NCBI RefSeq assembly: GCF_001983175.1
Contig: NZ_MNPW01000001.1
Location: 588,075-652,074 of the forward strand
DNA: 64,000 nt
DNA from: Pseudomonas cedrina subsp. cedrina
GTDB taxonomy: Bacteria; Pseudomonadota; Gammaproteobacteria; Pseudomonadales; Pseudomonadaceae
Direction of reading: 5' to 3'
Positions 54,514 through 64,000 of this stretch are shown piece after piece. Made by a program: the position numbers and the translations under genes. The notes below the pieces were generated by a model. The model worked only from the letters and a program-made list of their open reading frames with translations. It made no database searches and was not told where the DNA came from. Numbering within the stretch: the first letter of the stretch is position 1; every line of letters begins with the position of its first letter.

Positions 54514-56622
54514 TCAGGTGTGTTCGAGTGGATGCCGCAACGATAGCACAGCGTCGGACACTTCTGACGGCTGCTCCAACTCCAGCATCAAGCCACTCAA
54601 GCGCTTGACCTTGCGCCGCACCGCCTCTTCAAACACGCCGCCACGGGGCTCGATCAGGCTGAACCAGCGCTTGGCCCGGGTGATGCCGGTGTAGATCAAC
54701 TCCTTGGTGAGCACCGGATTCAGCGCATCCGGCAGGATCAACGCCGTGTGGGTAAATTCCGAGCCCTGGGATTTGTGCACAGTCATGGCGTACACGGTTT
54801 CCACATCATTCAGACGGCTGGGCAGCACAAATCTTACGCCGCCCTGGCCATCGTTACGTGGGAAAGCCACGCGCAGCACCTGGGGGCCGCCGTCGCTTTC
54901 GGGCAGTTTGAGGGCAATGCCGATATCGCCATTCATCAAGCCCAGGCCGTAATCGTTGCGGGTCATCAATACAGGGCGGCCTTCGTACCAGTGCTCGTCG
55001 CCTTCGATCAGCCGCACCTTGCGCAAGGCGGCGGTGATACGCAGGTTCAGGCCTTCCACGCCCCAAGGGCCCTTGCGCACCGCGCACAGCAGTTGGAACG
55101 CATCGAAGGCTTGCAGCAGTTGCTGCGCCCAGTGGGTCCAGGCGGGGTCTTCGCGCGGGGTGTCGGGCCCGGGCCGCGCACTTTGCAACAGGTTGAGGTA
55201 ATAACGATAACCTTGGGCGCCGTTGCTGCCGTGCCCGTCCAGGACCAGACGCTCCAGGGCATGATCGTGCTCGCCCTTGAGGCTGAGGCAGAACAAGTCG
55301 TTGTGGCTGCCAGCGGCCAGCAGCCTGCGCGCCTCTTCGGCGTTTTGCTGGTTGACCCAACGCGCCAGTTGGCCGATGCCACTGCCCTCGCCGAAACGGC
55401 GCGAGTAACGCAGCATCACCACCTGCTGGGCCAAAGGGTGGCTGGCGTCGAGGTCTTCGTGCAAGCCGCTGCCACTGAGGTCTTCGCCGCTGACGGCTTG
55501 CAGCCATTGGCGGGTTTGTGGGCTGTACCAACCCGCTTCGGCGTCGCGGCACAAATCGCCGAGCACGGCGCCCGCCTCGACCGACGCGAGTTGGTCCTTG
55601 TCCCCCAGCAGCACCAGGCGTGCATGGGGCGGCAAGGCGTCGAGCAGGTTGGCCATCATTTCCAGGTCGATCATCGACGCTTCGTCCACCACCAGCACAT
55701 CCAGGGGCAGCGGGTTGCCGACGTGATGGCGGAAGTGCCGCGTGCCAGGACGGCTGCCCAGCAGGCGGTGGACGGTGGTGACCTGGGTCGGGATTTTTTC
55801 CTTGACGCTGCCCGGCACTTGCAGCGACAGCACTTGCTGGCTGATGGACTCGGTGAGCCGTGCGGCAGCTTTACCGGTGGGCGCCGCCAGACGGATGCGC
55901 AACGGATTGCCGGTCTCCACCGCCGGCGCCTGTAACAGCGCGAGCAAACGCACCACCGTGGTGGTCTTGCCAGTGCCGGGGCCGCCCGTGACGATACTGA
56001 ACGCACCACGAGTGGCCAGGGCGCAGGCGAGCTTTTGCCAGTCGATCACGCCGTCGGGCGGCGGTTGGTCGAACAAACTGTTCAGGCGCTGCGGCAAATC
56101 GGCGGCGACTGTTTCCCGGGTGGCCAGACGCAGGCGCAAGGCGGTGTCGATGCGTCGCTCGTAGGTCCAGTAGCGGCGCAGGTACAGGCGCTTGCCGGAC
56201 AGCACCAACGGGCGGCTTTGGGCGGACTCACTGCCGTCCACGGCCAGCGCGACCAGGCGGCTTGAGGCCAGCGCATGGCACCAATGGGCGCCATCGAGCC
56301 CATCCAGCAACTGCGAGGGCAACAGCATGGCCCCGGTTTGCAGGTCACCTTCTGGCGGCAGAGACAGGGCGAAATCCGGCGCCTTGAGGGTTTCGAACAC
56401 GTCGAGGCAGACGTGGCCATGACCCAATTGGTGACTGGTCAGCGCCGCTGCCAGTAGCACCAAAGGATCGGACTGTGGATCAAGCTCATGCAGGAAGCCG
56501 ACGAAGGCTTTGTCCAGGGCGCGCAACCATCCGCGATCGACCCAGCGTTCCAGCAGTTGCACCAGGTCGGCGGCGAGGCTCAGGGGCGCCAGTTCCTCGA
56601 GCGGTAACGGCGACAGGCTCAT
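54514..56622 (-). CDS. recD: Exodeoxyribonuclease V subunit alpha RecD
   Basis: The 702-residue helicase has Walker A GGPGTGKTTTVVRLL, DVLVVDEASMIDLEMM, and the late MTVHKSQGSEFTH. It is the fast 5'-3' motor of RecBCD. Its ATG overlaps the recB stop (ATGA). Confidence 0.96.
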   Translation of the reverse strand: MSLSPLPLEELAPLSLAADLVQLLERWVDRGWLRALDKAFVGFLHELDPQSDPLVLLAAALTSHQLGHGHVCLDVFETLKAPDFALSLPPEGDLQTGAMLLPSQLLDGLDGAHWCHALASSRLVALAVDGSESAQSRPLVLSGKRLYLRRYWTYERRIDTALRLRLATRETVAADLPQRLNSLFDQPPPDGVIDWQKLACALATRGAFSIVTGGPGTGKTTTVVRLLALLQAPAVETGNPLRIRLAAPTGKAAARLTESISQQVLSLQVPGSVKEKIPTQVTTVHRLLGSRPGTRHFRHHVGNPLPLDVLVVDEASMIDLEMMANLLDALPPHARLVLLGDKDQLASVEAGAVLGDLCRDAEAGWYSPQTRQWLQAVSGEDLSGSGLHEDLDASHPLAQQVVMLRYSRRFGEGSGIGQLARWVNQQNAEEARRLLAAGSHNDLFCLSLKGEHDHALERLVLDGHGSNGAQGYRYYLNLLQSARPGPDTPREDPAWTHWAQQLLQAFDAFQLLCAVRKGPWGVEGLNLRITAALRKVRLIEGDEHWYEGRPVLMTRNDYGLGLMNGDIGIALKLPESDGGPQVLRVAFPRNDGQGGVRFVLPSRLNDVETVYAMTVHKSQGSEFTHTALILPDALNPVLTKELIYTGITRAKRWFSLIEPRGGVFEEAVRRKVKRLSGLMLELEQPSEVSDAVLSLRHPLEHT

Positions 56623-59600
56623 AACAACACTCCTTGTTCCCAGGCGGGCTCAACCTTGGGCGGTATGGGCTTGCCCTGGAACAGCAGGTCCAGGCCTTCG
56701 ATCAATTCCCGTGGCGGCCGGGTGAAATACGCCCCCTGGCTGGTGGACTGGGTGCCGCGCAGGAACAGGTACAGCGCGCCGCCGACATGGCGCTCGTAGT
56801 CATAGTCGGGCAGTCGCGCCTTGAGTTGGCGGTGCAGGGCCAGCAGGTAAAGCACGTATTGCAAGTCGTACCGATGCTCAAGGATCGACTGTTCCATGGC
56901 GTCGTGTGTGTAGGCCGAATCGTCGGGGCCAAGCCAGTTGGATTTGTAATCGGCCACGTAATAGCGGCCGTCATGTTCGAAGGTCAAATCGATAAAGCCT
57001 TTGAACATACCGTTGAGCAGCACTGCTTCAGCCGCGACACGGGACACACCGTTGTGGGTGTATTGGCACACCAGCTTGTCGAGGGCCAGCACGTCGACCT
57101 TATGGCTGGCGAACCAGAACTCCATTTCGATCTGGTACTGCTGCAAACCGCTGAGGGCCACGTGGCCGTTATCCACAGGCAATGGCGTTTGCAGCAGGTG
57201 GCCGAGCCAACCGCTGAGGGTGATGATCCAGCCTTCCCAGTTACGGCGGTTGCAGCGGGCGCCCATGGCTTTTTCGATAGCCTCGGGGGTGACGTTGAAG
57301 CGCTCTTCACCCGCCCATTCCAGCAAGCCGTGGAGAAAGGTCCCGGGGTTGGGCCCACGTGGGAAACGGTGAATATCACCGCCGGACGCCGCCACTTCAC
57401 GGGGCGCATCAGGGTCGAGGCGCTCGTCATCGAACAGCTTCTGGGCTTGTGGGCTTTCCGGCGCTTCGGGGCTGGCCGCGCTCATGTTGTCGCCGATGCG
57501 CAAGGCACTGTAGGAAGCAATCCACCAGTTTTCGGCGGCCTTGCGCTTGGGCAGCAAGGGCGCTCGCAGCGTGGCTTCGTTGCGCGGCGGGTGAAAGAGG
57601 ATGTCTCGCGCCTCGGGCACCTGGCCATAGTCGATGGCGGCGCAACCTTCCTGCAGGTCCAGCAACCAGCGCGCCAGGCCTGCGGATTCCCCCAACGGTG
57701 CACCCGCGCCAAGCAAATAGCCCAGCGCCGAGAGGTGCAGCACCGAACTGCTGCTGTTGCCGCGCTTGAGGTCGGCGATGCCGAGCCAGCAGGCATGTTT
57801 GGCGCGGGTCAGCGCCACATAGAACAGGCGCAGGTCTTCGGCGAGGCGCTCGTCGTCGGCCTGGGCGATCAACTCAGGCGTTGGGCGCAGGCTGACTTGG
57901 GATTTGCCGTGTTCGTCGTGGTAATGAAGGGGCAAGCGACTGCCATCAACCGGTTTGGCTGAGCAGATGAACGGCAGGAAGACCAGGTTGTATTCCAAGC
58001 CTTTGGATTTGTGGATAGTCACCACCTTGACCAGTTGCTCGTCGCTTTCCAGGCGCAGGATTTGCTCCTCCCCGGCCTGGCCGGACAGCGCCAGATGCTC
58101 GGCCAGATGACGGATCAGCGCCTGTTCGCCGTCCAGCTCGGAGGCCGCCTGCTGCAGCAGTTCACTGAGGTGCAGCAGGTTGGTCAACACCCGTTCGCCG
58201 TCGCTGCGCGCGATCAGGGTTTGCGGCAGTTTGAAGTCGTGCAGCAGACGACGCAGCATCGGCAGCACGCCTTGGGTGCGCCAGATCGCGCGGTAACCAC
58301 GGAACTGCATGACGCGGCTTTCCCACGCGAGTTCGTCCTGGTTCAGACGCTCCAGTTCCGGCAGTGACAGGTTCAGCGTGACGCAGGCCAGGGCGGCGCG
58401 CAGCGGGCGTTCGACATCCGGTTCGGCGCACGCCTTGAGCCAGGCCAGCAGGTCGTGAGCTTCCTGGGCCGCAAAGACCGAATCTTTGTCGGACAGGTAA
58501 ACACTGCGCACGCCGCGTGCGGCCAATTCGGCGCGCACGGCCTGGGCTTCCTTGCCGTCGCGAACGAGGATGGCGATATCTGATGGAAGCACGCCATTGA
58601 AGCTCGCGTCCGGCTGCAGGAAACCGGCAGTGCCTTGCTGTCCGCCGTTGAGTAATTCAACGATGTGCGTGGCACACGCGGCCGCCAATTGCTGACGATA
58701 AATCAGGTTGGAAACAGGCTGATCGGTGGACAAGTGCCAGAGGTTCAGCGCCGGCAGCGTCTGGCCATTGACCTGCAAGTGTTCCTTGCGGCCTTGGGAC
58801 AACACCGAGTGAAACGGCACTGGGTTTTCGCCATCCGGTTGGCGGAACAGGAACGCGCCACGGCCCTGCTCCGCGCGCTGGAACACATGGTTCACCGCCT
58901 CGACCATCGCATGGCTGGAACGGAAGTTGGTGCCCAGCGTGTGGTGGCGGCCGGTCGTGGATTGGCGGGCGCGCAGGTAGGTGTAGATGTCGGCGCCACG
59001 GAAGGCGTAGATCGCCTGCTTGGGGTCGCCGATCAGGAACAGGCCACTGTCGGGGTGGTTTTCTTCGATGCGGTAGATATTGTCGAAGATGCTGTATTGC
59101 ACCGGGTCGGTGTCCTGGAACTCGTCGATCAAGGCCACCGGGAATTGCTCGCGAATCACACTGGCCAGGCGTTCGCCGCCATCGGCTTGCAGCGCGGCAT
59201 TGAGACGAATGAGCATGTCGTCGAAGCCCATTTCGGCGCGTCGGCGTTTTTCTTCTTCGAAGCGTTTGCCCACCCAGCCGGCGGCGTGTTGCAGCACGGC
59301 GGCATCGGGCGTTGGCAGCGCATCAAGGGCCTGCTTGAGGCCGGCCATGGCGTCGATACCGGGATGCCGCGGCGGCTCGCGCTTCCAGGCTTCGGCCATG
59401 CCGTCGGGCGTCAGGCGAATGAAGCCGGTGCCGATGTCCAGTTGTTCCAGGGATTCGTCAGCGGCCCAGGCGCTGATCTTTTCGAACCAGGGTTCAAAGT
59501 ATCGCGCTTGCATCTTGCGACCGTCGACGGTCTTGGCGGCGACCGCTTGCAGGCAGAGGTCGCGTAGCTCGGCGGCCCATTGCAGCCAGGGCGCCTTGAG

Positions 59601-60293
59601 AGTTGTGAGCGCTTCGCGACGTTCTTGCAGGCAAGCCATGATCAGCTCAGCCGGCTCGCGGGTTTCATTGGTGGGCCGTTCGCTGCCGAATAGCGCGCGT
59701 ACGCGCGGCATCAAGGCGGCCGGGCCACCCCAGTTGTTGCGCACCCAGTTAAGCGCGTCGTCGTGCATCGGGTAGCAGAACAGCCGCCAGTAATCGCGCA
59801 GCACTTCGCCAAGGAGGTCGCTGTGGTCGGTTTCCAGGGTCTGGGTGAACAGGCTGCCGCTATCGAAGGCGTGTTCACGCAGCATGCGCTGGCACCAACT
59901 GTGGATGGTCGAGACGGCGGCTTCGTCCATCCATTGCGCGGCGATGTCCAGGCGGTTGGCGCAGGCGGGCCATTGTTCGGCTGGGTAGTCGTCGCGCAGG
60001 TCAGCGATCAGGGCGTCGGGTTGCTCGATTTCTGCGCGGAAAAAGCGTGCGGCTTCAGCCAGGCGGATGCGGATGCGTTCGCGCAATTCCTTGGTGGCGG
60101 CGTCGGTGAACGTCACTACCAGGATTTGCGGCGGCAACAGCTCGCGGCCAAAGCCTGATGGGTCACCACCATGGCCGAGCACCAGGCGCAGGTAAAGCGC
60201 AGAGATGGTGAACGTCTTGCCCGTGCCGGCGCTGGCTTCGATCAGTTGGCTGCCTTTGAGCGGGAAGGCCAGGGCCAAGGGTCTGCCGATCAT
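56619..60293 (-). CDS. recB: Exodeoxyribonuclease V subunit beta RecB
   Basis: The ATG at 60293 is chosen because GAGGC lies just upstream, and it overlaps the recC stop. The 1224-residue protein has UvrD-type helicase motifs (IEASAGTGKTFTISALY, LIDEFQDTDPVQY, VVTIHKSKGLEYN). The C-terminal nuclease domain has VADYKSNWLG. It carries the 3'-5' motor and the single nuclease of the complex that resects DNA ends and loads RecA. Confidence 0.97.
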   Translation of the reverse strand: MIGRPLALAFPLKGSQLIEASAGTGKTFTISALYLRLVLGHGGDPSGFGRELLPPQILVVTFTDAATKELRERIRIRLAEAARFFRAEIEQPDALIADLRDDYPAEQWPACANRLDIAAQWMDEAAVSTIHSWCQRMLREHAFDSGSLFTQTLETDHSDLLGEVLRDYWRLFCYPMHDDALNWVRNNWGGPAALMPRVRALFGSERPTNETREPAELIMACLQERREALTTLKAPWLQWAAELRDLCLQAVAAKTVDGRKMQARYFEPWFEKISAWAADESLEQLDIGTGFIRLTPDGMAEAWKREPPRHPGIDAMAGLKQALDALPTPDAAVLQHAAGWVGKRFEEEKRRRAEMGFDDMLIRLNAALQADGGERLASVIREQFPVALIDEFQDTDPVQYSIFDNIYRIEENHPDSGLFLIGDPKQAIYAFRGADIYTYLRARQSTTGRHHTLGTNFRSSHAMVEAVNHVFQRAEQGRGAFLFRQPDGENPVPFHSVLSQGRKEHLQVNGQTLPALNLWHLSTDQPVSNLIYRQQLAAACATHIVELLNGGQQGTAGFLQPDASFNGVLPSDIAILVRDGKEAQAVRAELAARGVRSVYLSDKDSVFAAQEAHDLLAWLKACAEPDVERPLRAALACVTLNLSLPELERLNQDELAWESRVMQFRGYRAIWRTQGVLPMLRRLLHDFKLPQTLIARSDGERVLTNLLHLSELLQQAASELDGEQALIRHLAEHLALSGQAGEEQILRLESDEQLVKVVTIHKSKGLEYNLVFLPFICSAKPVDGSRLPLHYHDEHGKSQVSLRPTPELIAQADDERLAEDLRLFYVALTRAKHACWLGIADLKRGNSSSSVLHLSALGYLLGAGAPLGESAGLARWLLDLQEGCAAIDYGQVPEARDILFHPPRNEATLRAPLLPKRKAAENWWIASYSALRIGDNMSAASPEAPESPQAQKLFDDERLDPDAPREVAASGGDIHRFPRGPNPGTFLHGLLEWAGEERFNVTPEAIEKAMGARCNRRNWEGWIITLSGWLGHLLQTPLPVDNGHVALSGLQQYQIEMEFWFASHKVDVLALDKLVCQYTHNGVSRVAAEAVLLNGMFKGFIDLTFEHDGRYYVADYKSNWLGPDDSAYTHDAMEQSILEHRYDLQYVLYLLALHRQLKARLPDYDYERHVGGALYLFLRGTQSTSQGAYFTRPPRELIEGLDLLFQGKPIPPKVEPAWEQGVLL

Positions 60294-63200
60294 GCGCATG
60301 CCTCGCTGGTGAGGGATCGCCAAGCGGCGTTGATCAGTGGGCGGTACAGGGTTTCGCACCAGCCTTCGAATTCTTCACTCGCGACCAGCGCGGCGTAGTC
60401 GGGAAATTGCCGGGTGAGCGCCGGAGTTTCGCGACGTTCGCCATCGGTGGTCAAGCCATCGCCTTCGTAGGCCTTACAGGCTGCTGCTTCGGCTTTGACG
60501 GGATCGGTTTGGCCGAGCCAGGCAAAAGCGGTTTTGACGGCCACAGGCAGCGGCTTACTCATGCCGGTGTGCCAGGCGAGCAGCAGATGGCCGAGGATTT
60601 CCTGCGCATCGGCTTTCTCCAGAGGGGGCAGCAACAAGGTGTCGTCGCTGGCCACCAGGCCGGTACTCAACGGCAGGCCGCAGGCGCAGGCCACCACGTG
60701 ACTGACCCAAGGGCGAATCAGTCGATGCCACTTGCGGGTCTTGATCGAGCCAATGCTGTTGGGAATGGTGGTGACGCTTAGCAGGCCGCCATCACTGCGC
60801 CGATGCAGACCGCTGATCCAGCCCTCCAACTGAATACCCTGATGCTCAAAACTGACCGGTTCGGCAGCGGTGTGCGGGGTGGGCCAAAGGGCGAGTAATT
60901 GTTGATAGCGGTGCAGCAGATCGGGCAATGGCTCAATCAGTTCGTTGCGCAGGCATTCACCGAAACCAACCATCGGCAACAGGCCACTGCCTTGCAGACG
61001 CAATGCCTGGGCATTGAGGGCGTGGTCGAGTTGATCGGGCTGGGTGAGTGCAGCGTTCAGCAGGCTGTCACTCAGGTTGTAGCGCTGCAGTGCGTCGAGA
61101 ACGAAAGGTTCTTCGTCGGCCAGCGGCACTTCGGCGGCTTCGAAGAATACTTTCAGGCGCTGGCTGAAGAAATGTTTGACCGGGTTGCGCAGGAAGTCCT
61201 GTAACTGGCCGAGACTCAGTGGCTCTTCCTGTTCGTGCGGGGTCAGGTCGTGTTCTGTCGGGACGGCGTCGGATGCTTCGTGGAGCAATTGCCATTCGCG
61301 GGCGTAACTGAATAGCGCATCGCCTTCATGGAAGTAGCGGGCGCTGAACGGCTGCAACGGGTGCTCTTGGGTCATGGCGTCGATAAGGGGTTTGTCGTTG
61401 TTTGCGTGATGCCAGCCACTGGCGAGATGGTCGCGCAGTTGGCCGATCAATACCGAAGCCGGGCGGTCGCTGTTGTCGCGGATGCTACGGCCCACCCAAC
61501 TGACGTAGAGCTGGTCGCGGGCTGACAGCAGCGCTTCGAGCAGCAGGTAACGGTCGTCTTCACGGCGCGAACGGTCGCCGGGACGGTAGTCACTGCCCAT
61601 CAGGTCGAAGTCCAGCGGTGGTTGGGCGCGCGGGTAATCACCGTCGTTCATGCCGAGCAGACAAACGAGCTTGAACGGGATTGCACGCATGGGCATCAAG
61701 GTGCAGAAATTGACCGCACCGGCAAGAAAGCGTTGGGACAGGCGGCCTTGGTCCAGACCCGCCAGCCAGGCTTCACGGACTACGGTGAGGGGTAATTCGT
61801 CCTGTAGGCCTACGGACTCGCAGGTTTCCAGCCAGGTTTCGCGCAATTGCTCGAGTTGGCCCAGCAGGTAGTCGTCGTGCTCGCTGCTCGGCAGGAAAAA
61901 GAGCTGCATCAGGCGTTGCAGGCGTTCGCCCCACTCCGTTGGCGGTGCGGGTTGCGACAGCGCGTGATGCGCGTCATTCAGTGCGTCGAGCAAGGCCACC
62001 AACGGGCCGATCAGGGCCGCGTCAAGGCCGCCGATTTCGTCGTAGGGTTCGATGCCGTCATAGGCAGTACCGGTGCCTACGGCGTAGCCAAGCAACATCC
62101 GGCGCAGGCCGAAACGCCAGCTGTTTTGCTCCAGTTCCGCTGGCAGGCCGAGGCCGGCGCGCTGCTCGGCGTTGAGGCCCCAGCGGATGCCCGCACCCTC
62201 GATCCATCGGTGCAACGTGGGCAGGTCACGCTCCTTGATAGCGAAGCGTTCGCGCAGGGCCGGAACGTCGAGCAGGTCGAGTATTTCGCTGACGGGAAAG
62301 CGGCTGTCCGGCAGTTTCAGCAGATGCTCGACGGCGATCAGCAGGGGATCGCGGCCGCGTTGGCCTTGGTCGGTAAGGGTGAACGGGATGAAGCGTGAGT
62401 CATTGCGCTCAAGCTGACCGAAGACGGCGCGGATGTGCGGTGCGTAGCTGTCGACATCGGGGACCATGACGATGATGTCCCGGGGCCGTAGCGTGGGGTC
62501 GGCGCTGAAGCGTTGGAGCAGTTGGTCATGGAGGATTTCCACTTCGCGCTGTGCGCTGTGGGCAATGTGGAAGCGGATGGAGTTGTCATTTTCCAGGTCG
62601 ACGGCAGGCCATCGCTTACGGGTTTCATTGAGCGGGCGCAGTTCGAGGATATCGTCCTGAAGCTGGTTGAGCAGTGTGGTGGGTTCGCTGTCGCTGAACA
62701 GGTCGATACGTCCATCGCGGAAGGCTGCACGGTAGCTATTCGGGTCGTCATAGCTATCCAGCAGGCTGATGTAGTCACGGCCTTGCTTGCCCCAGGCAGC
62801 CAGCAACGGGTGCGCGTGCTGGTGCAGGGTTTGCGGGTCTATGGTGACCGGCATGCCGGCTTTACGCGCCTGGCGTTTGTATTCGTTACGCAGCAGATCT
62901 TTGTCGGCAACGATGTCGGACCAATGGTGGCGACACGGGTTGTGCACGCAGAGCAGGACTTGACTGAAGCGTGCAAGACCGGCAAGGGCTTCAAGCGCCT
63001 GGGCCGGCAACGAGGAAATACCGAAAACGATGACTCGGGATGGAAGCCTCGCGGGGGCTTCCTCAAGCGTATTGATCCGTTCGATGAAACGTTGGTGAAC
63101 GCCGGCGCGGCTTTGGGCCATGCCTGTTTCACCGACGTCCAGCAGCAACGCGCGCCACAGTTCGGCTTGCCAGCAGTTGGCGGGGTTGAGCGGTTTGGAC

Positions 63201-63739
63201 TCGCCTCGGCCGTTGCGCAGTTGGTGGCGCCCGGCCGCCCAGTCTTCCAGCCAGTCGGCGCGGTAGACTTGGTATTGGTCGAACAAATCAGCCAGGCGCT
63301 CAGCGAGTTGGTAGCGTTTGCGCAGGTCTGTGTCGTGGGTGAGGAAGCGCTGCAGGGGTTCGAAGTGTGGTTGATCGATGAGTTCCGGGAGCAGGCGCAT
63401 CAGGCGCCAGGTCAGAGGAGCTTTGTCGAGCAGGGATTTTGGCGGGATTTCGTCACGGCCCAAGACCATGCGGTAGAGCTGCCACATGAAGCTGCCGGGG
63501 AGTTGCACGTCGATTGCTGCAGCGATGCCGCAGCCGCCCATGTCGTCATCTTCCGGATCTTCAGCCAACGCCAACTTGAGCCATTGGGCGATACCGTTGC
63601 TTTGTACCAGGGCGATTTCGTTTTCCAGGGGCGCCAGGGGATAGCGACGCATCCAGCTGACCACCAGGCTGCGCAGTTCGTCCAGGCGGTTGCCATGAAC
63701 CACCATGAATCCAGCACTGAGGGACGTCGCGTCCGGCAT
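60290..63739 (-). CDS. recC: Exodeoxyribonuclease V subunit gamma RecC
   Basis: The 1149-residue protein fits RecC: FMVVHGNRLDELRSLVV at the N-terminus, LPGSFMWQLYRMVLG, and LLGMNDGDYPRAQPPLDFDLM. It is a catalytically dead helicase-fold protein that recognises Chi. AAGGA precedes the ATG. It is first of recC-recB-recD. Confidence 0.97.
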   Translation of the reverse strand: MPDATSLSAGFMVVHGNRLDELRSLVVSWMRRYPLAPLENEIALVQSNGIAQWLKLALAEDPEDDDMGGCGIAAAIDVQLPGSFMWQLYRMVLGRDEIPPKSLLDKAPLTWRLMRLLPELIDQPHFEPLQRFLTHDTDLRKRYQLAERLADLFDQYQVYRADWLEDWAAGRHQLRNGRGESKPLNPANCWQAELWRALLLDVGETGMAQSRAGVHQRFIERINTLEEAPARLPSRVIVFGISSLPAQALEALAGLARFSQVLLCVHNPCRHHWSDIVADKDLLRNEYKRQARKAGMPVTIDPQTLHQHAHPLLAAWGKQGRDYISLLDSYDDPNSYRAAFRDGRIDLFSDSEPTTLLNQLQDDILELRPLNETRKRWPAVDLENDNSIRFHIAHSAQREVEILHDQLLQRFSADPTLRPRDIIVMVPDVDSYAPHIRAVFGQLERNDSRFIPFTLTDQGQRGRDPLLIAVEHLLKLPDSRFPVSEILDLLDVPALRERFAIKERDLPTLHRWIEGAGIRWGLNAEQRAGLGLPAELEQNSWRFGLRRMLLGYAVGTGTAYDGIEPYDEIGGLDAALIGPLVALLDALNDAHHALSQPAPPTEWGERLQRLMQLFFLPSSEHDDYLLGQLEQLRETWLETCESVGLQDELPLTVVREAWLAGLDQGRLSQRFLAGAVNFCTLMPMRAIPFKLVCLLGMNDGDYPRAQPPLDFDLMGSDYRPGDRSRREDDRYLLLEALLSARDQLYVSWVGRSIRDNSDRPASVLIGQLRDHLASGWHHANNDKPLIDAMTQEHPLQPFSARYFHEGDALFSYAREWQLLHEASDAVPTEHDLTPHEQEEPLSLGQLQDFLRNPVKHFFSQRLKVFFEAAEVPLADEEPFVLDALQRYNLSDSLLNAALTQPDQLDHALNAQALRLQGSGLLPMVGFGECLRNELIEPLPDLLHRYQQLLALWPTPHTAAEPVSFEHQGIQLEGWISGLHRRSDGGLLSVTTIPNSIGSIKTRKWHRLIRPWVSHVVACACGLPLSTGLVASDDTLLLPPLEKADAQEILGHLLLAWHTGMSKPLPVAVKTAFAWLGQTDPVKAEAAACKAYEGDGLTTDGERRETPALTRQFPDYAALVASEEFEGWCETLYRPLINAAWRSLTSEACA

Positions 63740-63834
63740 AACGGCTTCCTTGGGAAAAGCAAAATCGAGGGTGCGACTTTAGCACTGTGGGCCGTTATTG
63801 GCGGAACTGGGATGTTAGATGTCTTTTCGAGCGC

Positions 63835-63872
63835 CCAAAACAAAACCCCATCTGCTTTCGCAAATGGGGTTT
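63835..63872 (-). terminator. Terminator of the rRNA operon
   Basis: AACCCCAT and ATGGGGTT pair on the minus strand around a GAAA-rich loop and are followed by TTGTTTT. It is 12 bases after the 5S 3' end. Confidence 0.85.
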
Positions 63873-63883
63873 CGGAATTTAAT

Positions 63884-64000
63884 CTTGACGATGACCTACT
63901 CTCACATGGGGAAACCCCACACTACCATCGGCGATGCATCGTTTCACTACTGAGTTCGGGATGGGATCAGGTGGTTCCAATGCTCTATGGTCGTCAAGAA
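63884..64000 (-). rRNA. rrf: 5S ribosomal RNA (5' end at or just past the window edge)
   Basis: The minus strand reads TTGACGACCATAGAGCATTG to the terminal ...GTAGGTCATCGTCAAGATT. Both terminal strands can pair (TTGACGA/TCGTCAA), and CACCTGATCCCATCCCGAAC is diagnostic for 5S. One to three 5' bases may be missing. The 23S and 16S genes would lie outside to the right. Confidence 0.95.

Overview
The window is a stretch of chromosome from a Pseudomonas of the P. fluorescens group. Supporting signs are high-GC codon use, REP/REPIN repeats with cores such as GTGGGAGCTGGCTTGCC between genes, the gene order creA-proB-obgE-rpmA-rplU-ispB, a YfiBNR-type (aws) c-di-GMP operon, recC-recB-recD, and a Pseudomonas-type 5S rRNA at the right edge.

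Layout. At 1-8.4 kb, mostly on the minus strand, lie a truncated MalT-like LuxR regulator, a DUF1302/DUF1329 envelope pair, and a catabolic set (SDR, alpha/beta hydrolase, class II aldolase). At 8.6-14.4 kb are a flavodoxin, a short LOV blue-light receptor, a degenerate PilZ-like protein, a MerR regulator of the B12-less LitR type, a membrane-anchored ABM-domain protein, and the pterin genes folM-folE-folX with two small genes. At 14.6-29.3 kb is core housekeeping: trxB, cysZ, a glycosyltransferase, an ene-reductase, glutathione peroxidase, creA, proB, obgE, ribosomal proteins L27 and L21, ispB, yjdM, a Fur-box small gene, an FKBP isomerase, a frameshifted small gene and an McpS-like chemoreceptor. 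At 29.5-47.7 kb are metabolic and transport operons: D-aminoacylase/RpiR/GntP, SulP, mdaB, TauE/SafE, AroP-like permease, and mmsA-mmsB. An acetylation-themed pocket (small gene, GNAT-like, Sir2-like) lies at 42.5-44.2 kb.

The most unusual region is 47.7-51.7 kb. An AT-richer cassette holds hxsA-hxsD-hxsB-hxsC, the His-Xaa-Ser system: a small exported-looking peptide with six H-x-S units, a partner protein and two radical SAM enzymes. All four genes overlap head to tail. The cassette is bounded by direct repeats of the last ~53 bp of the neighbouring LysR gene. The far copy still carries what looks like the original LysR stop codon, which points to insertion into the LysR 3' end. Immediately beyond the far repeat is a strongly structured leader RNA (17-bp closing stem, UUCG hairpin, and an alternative 14-bp perfect pairing) in front of a DUF3077 gene.

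The right end (52.2-63.7 kb) holds the yfiB/yfiN/yfiR (awsO/awsR/awsX) operon, which controls c-di-GMP and wrinkly-spreader behaviour, and recD/recB/recC. An rRNA terminator and 5S rRNA follow on the minus strand. All functional calls are from reading translations and motifs; no database search was run.
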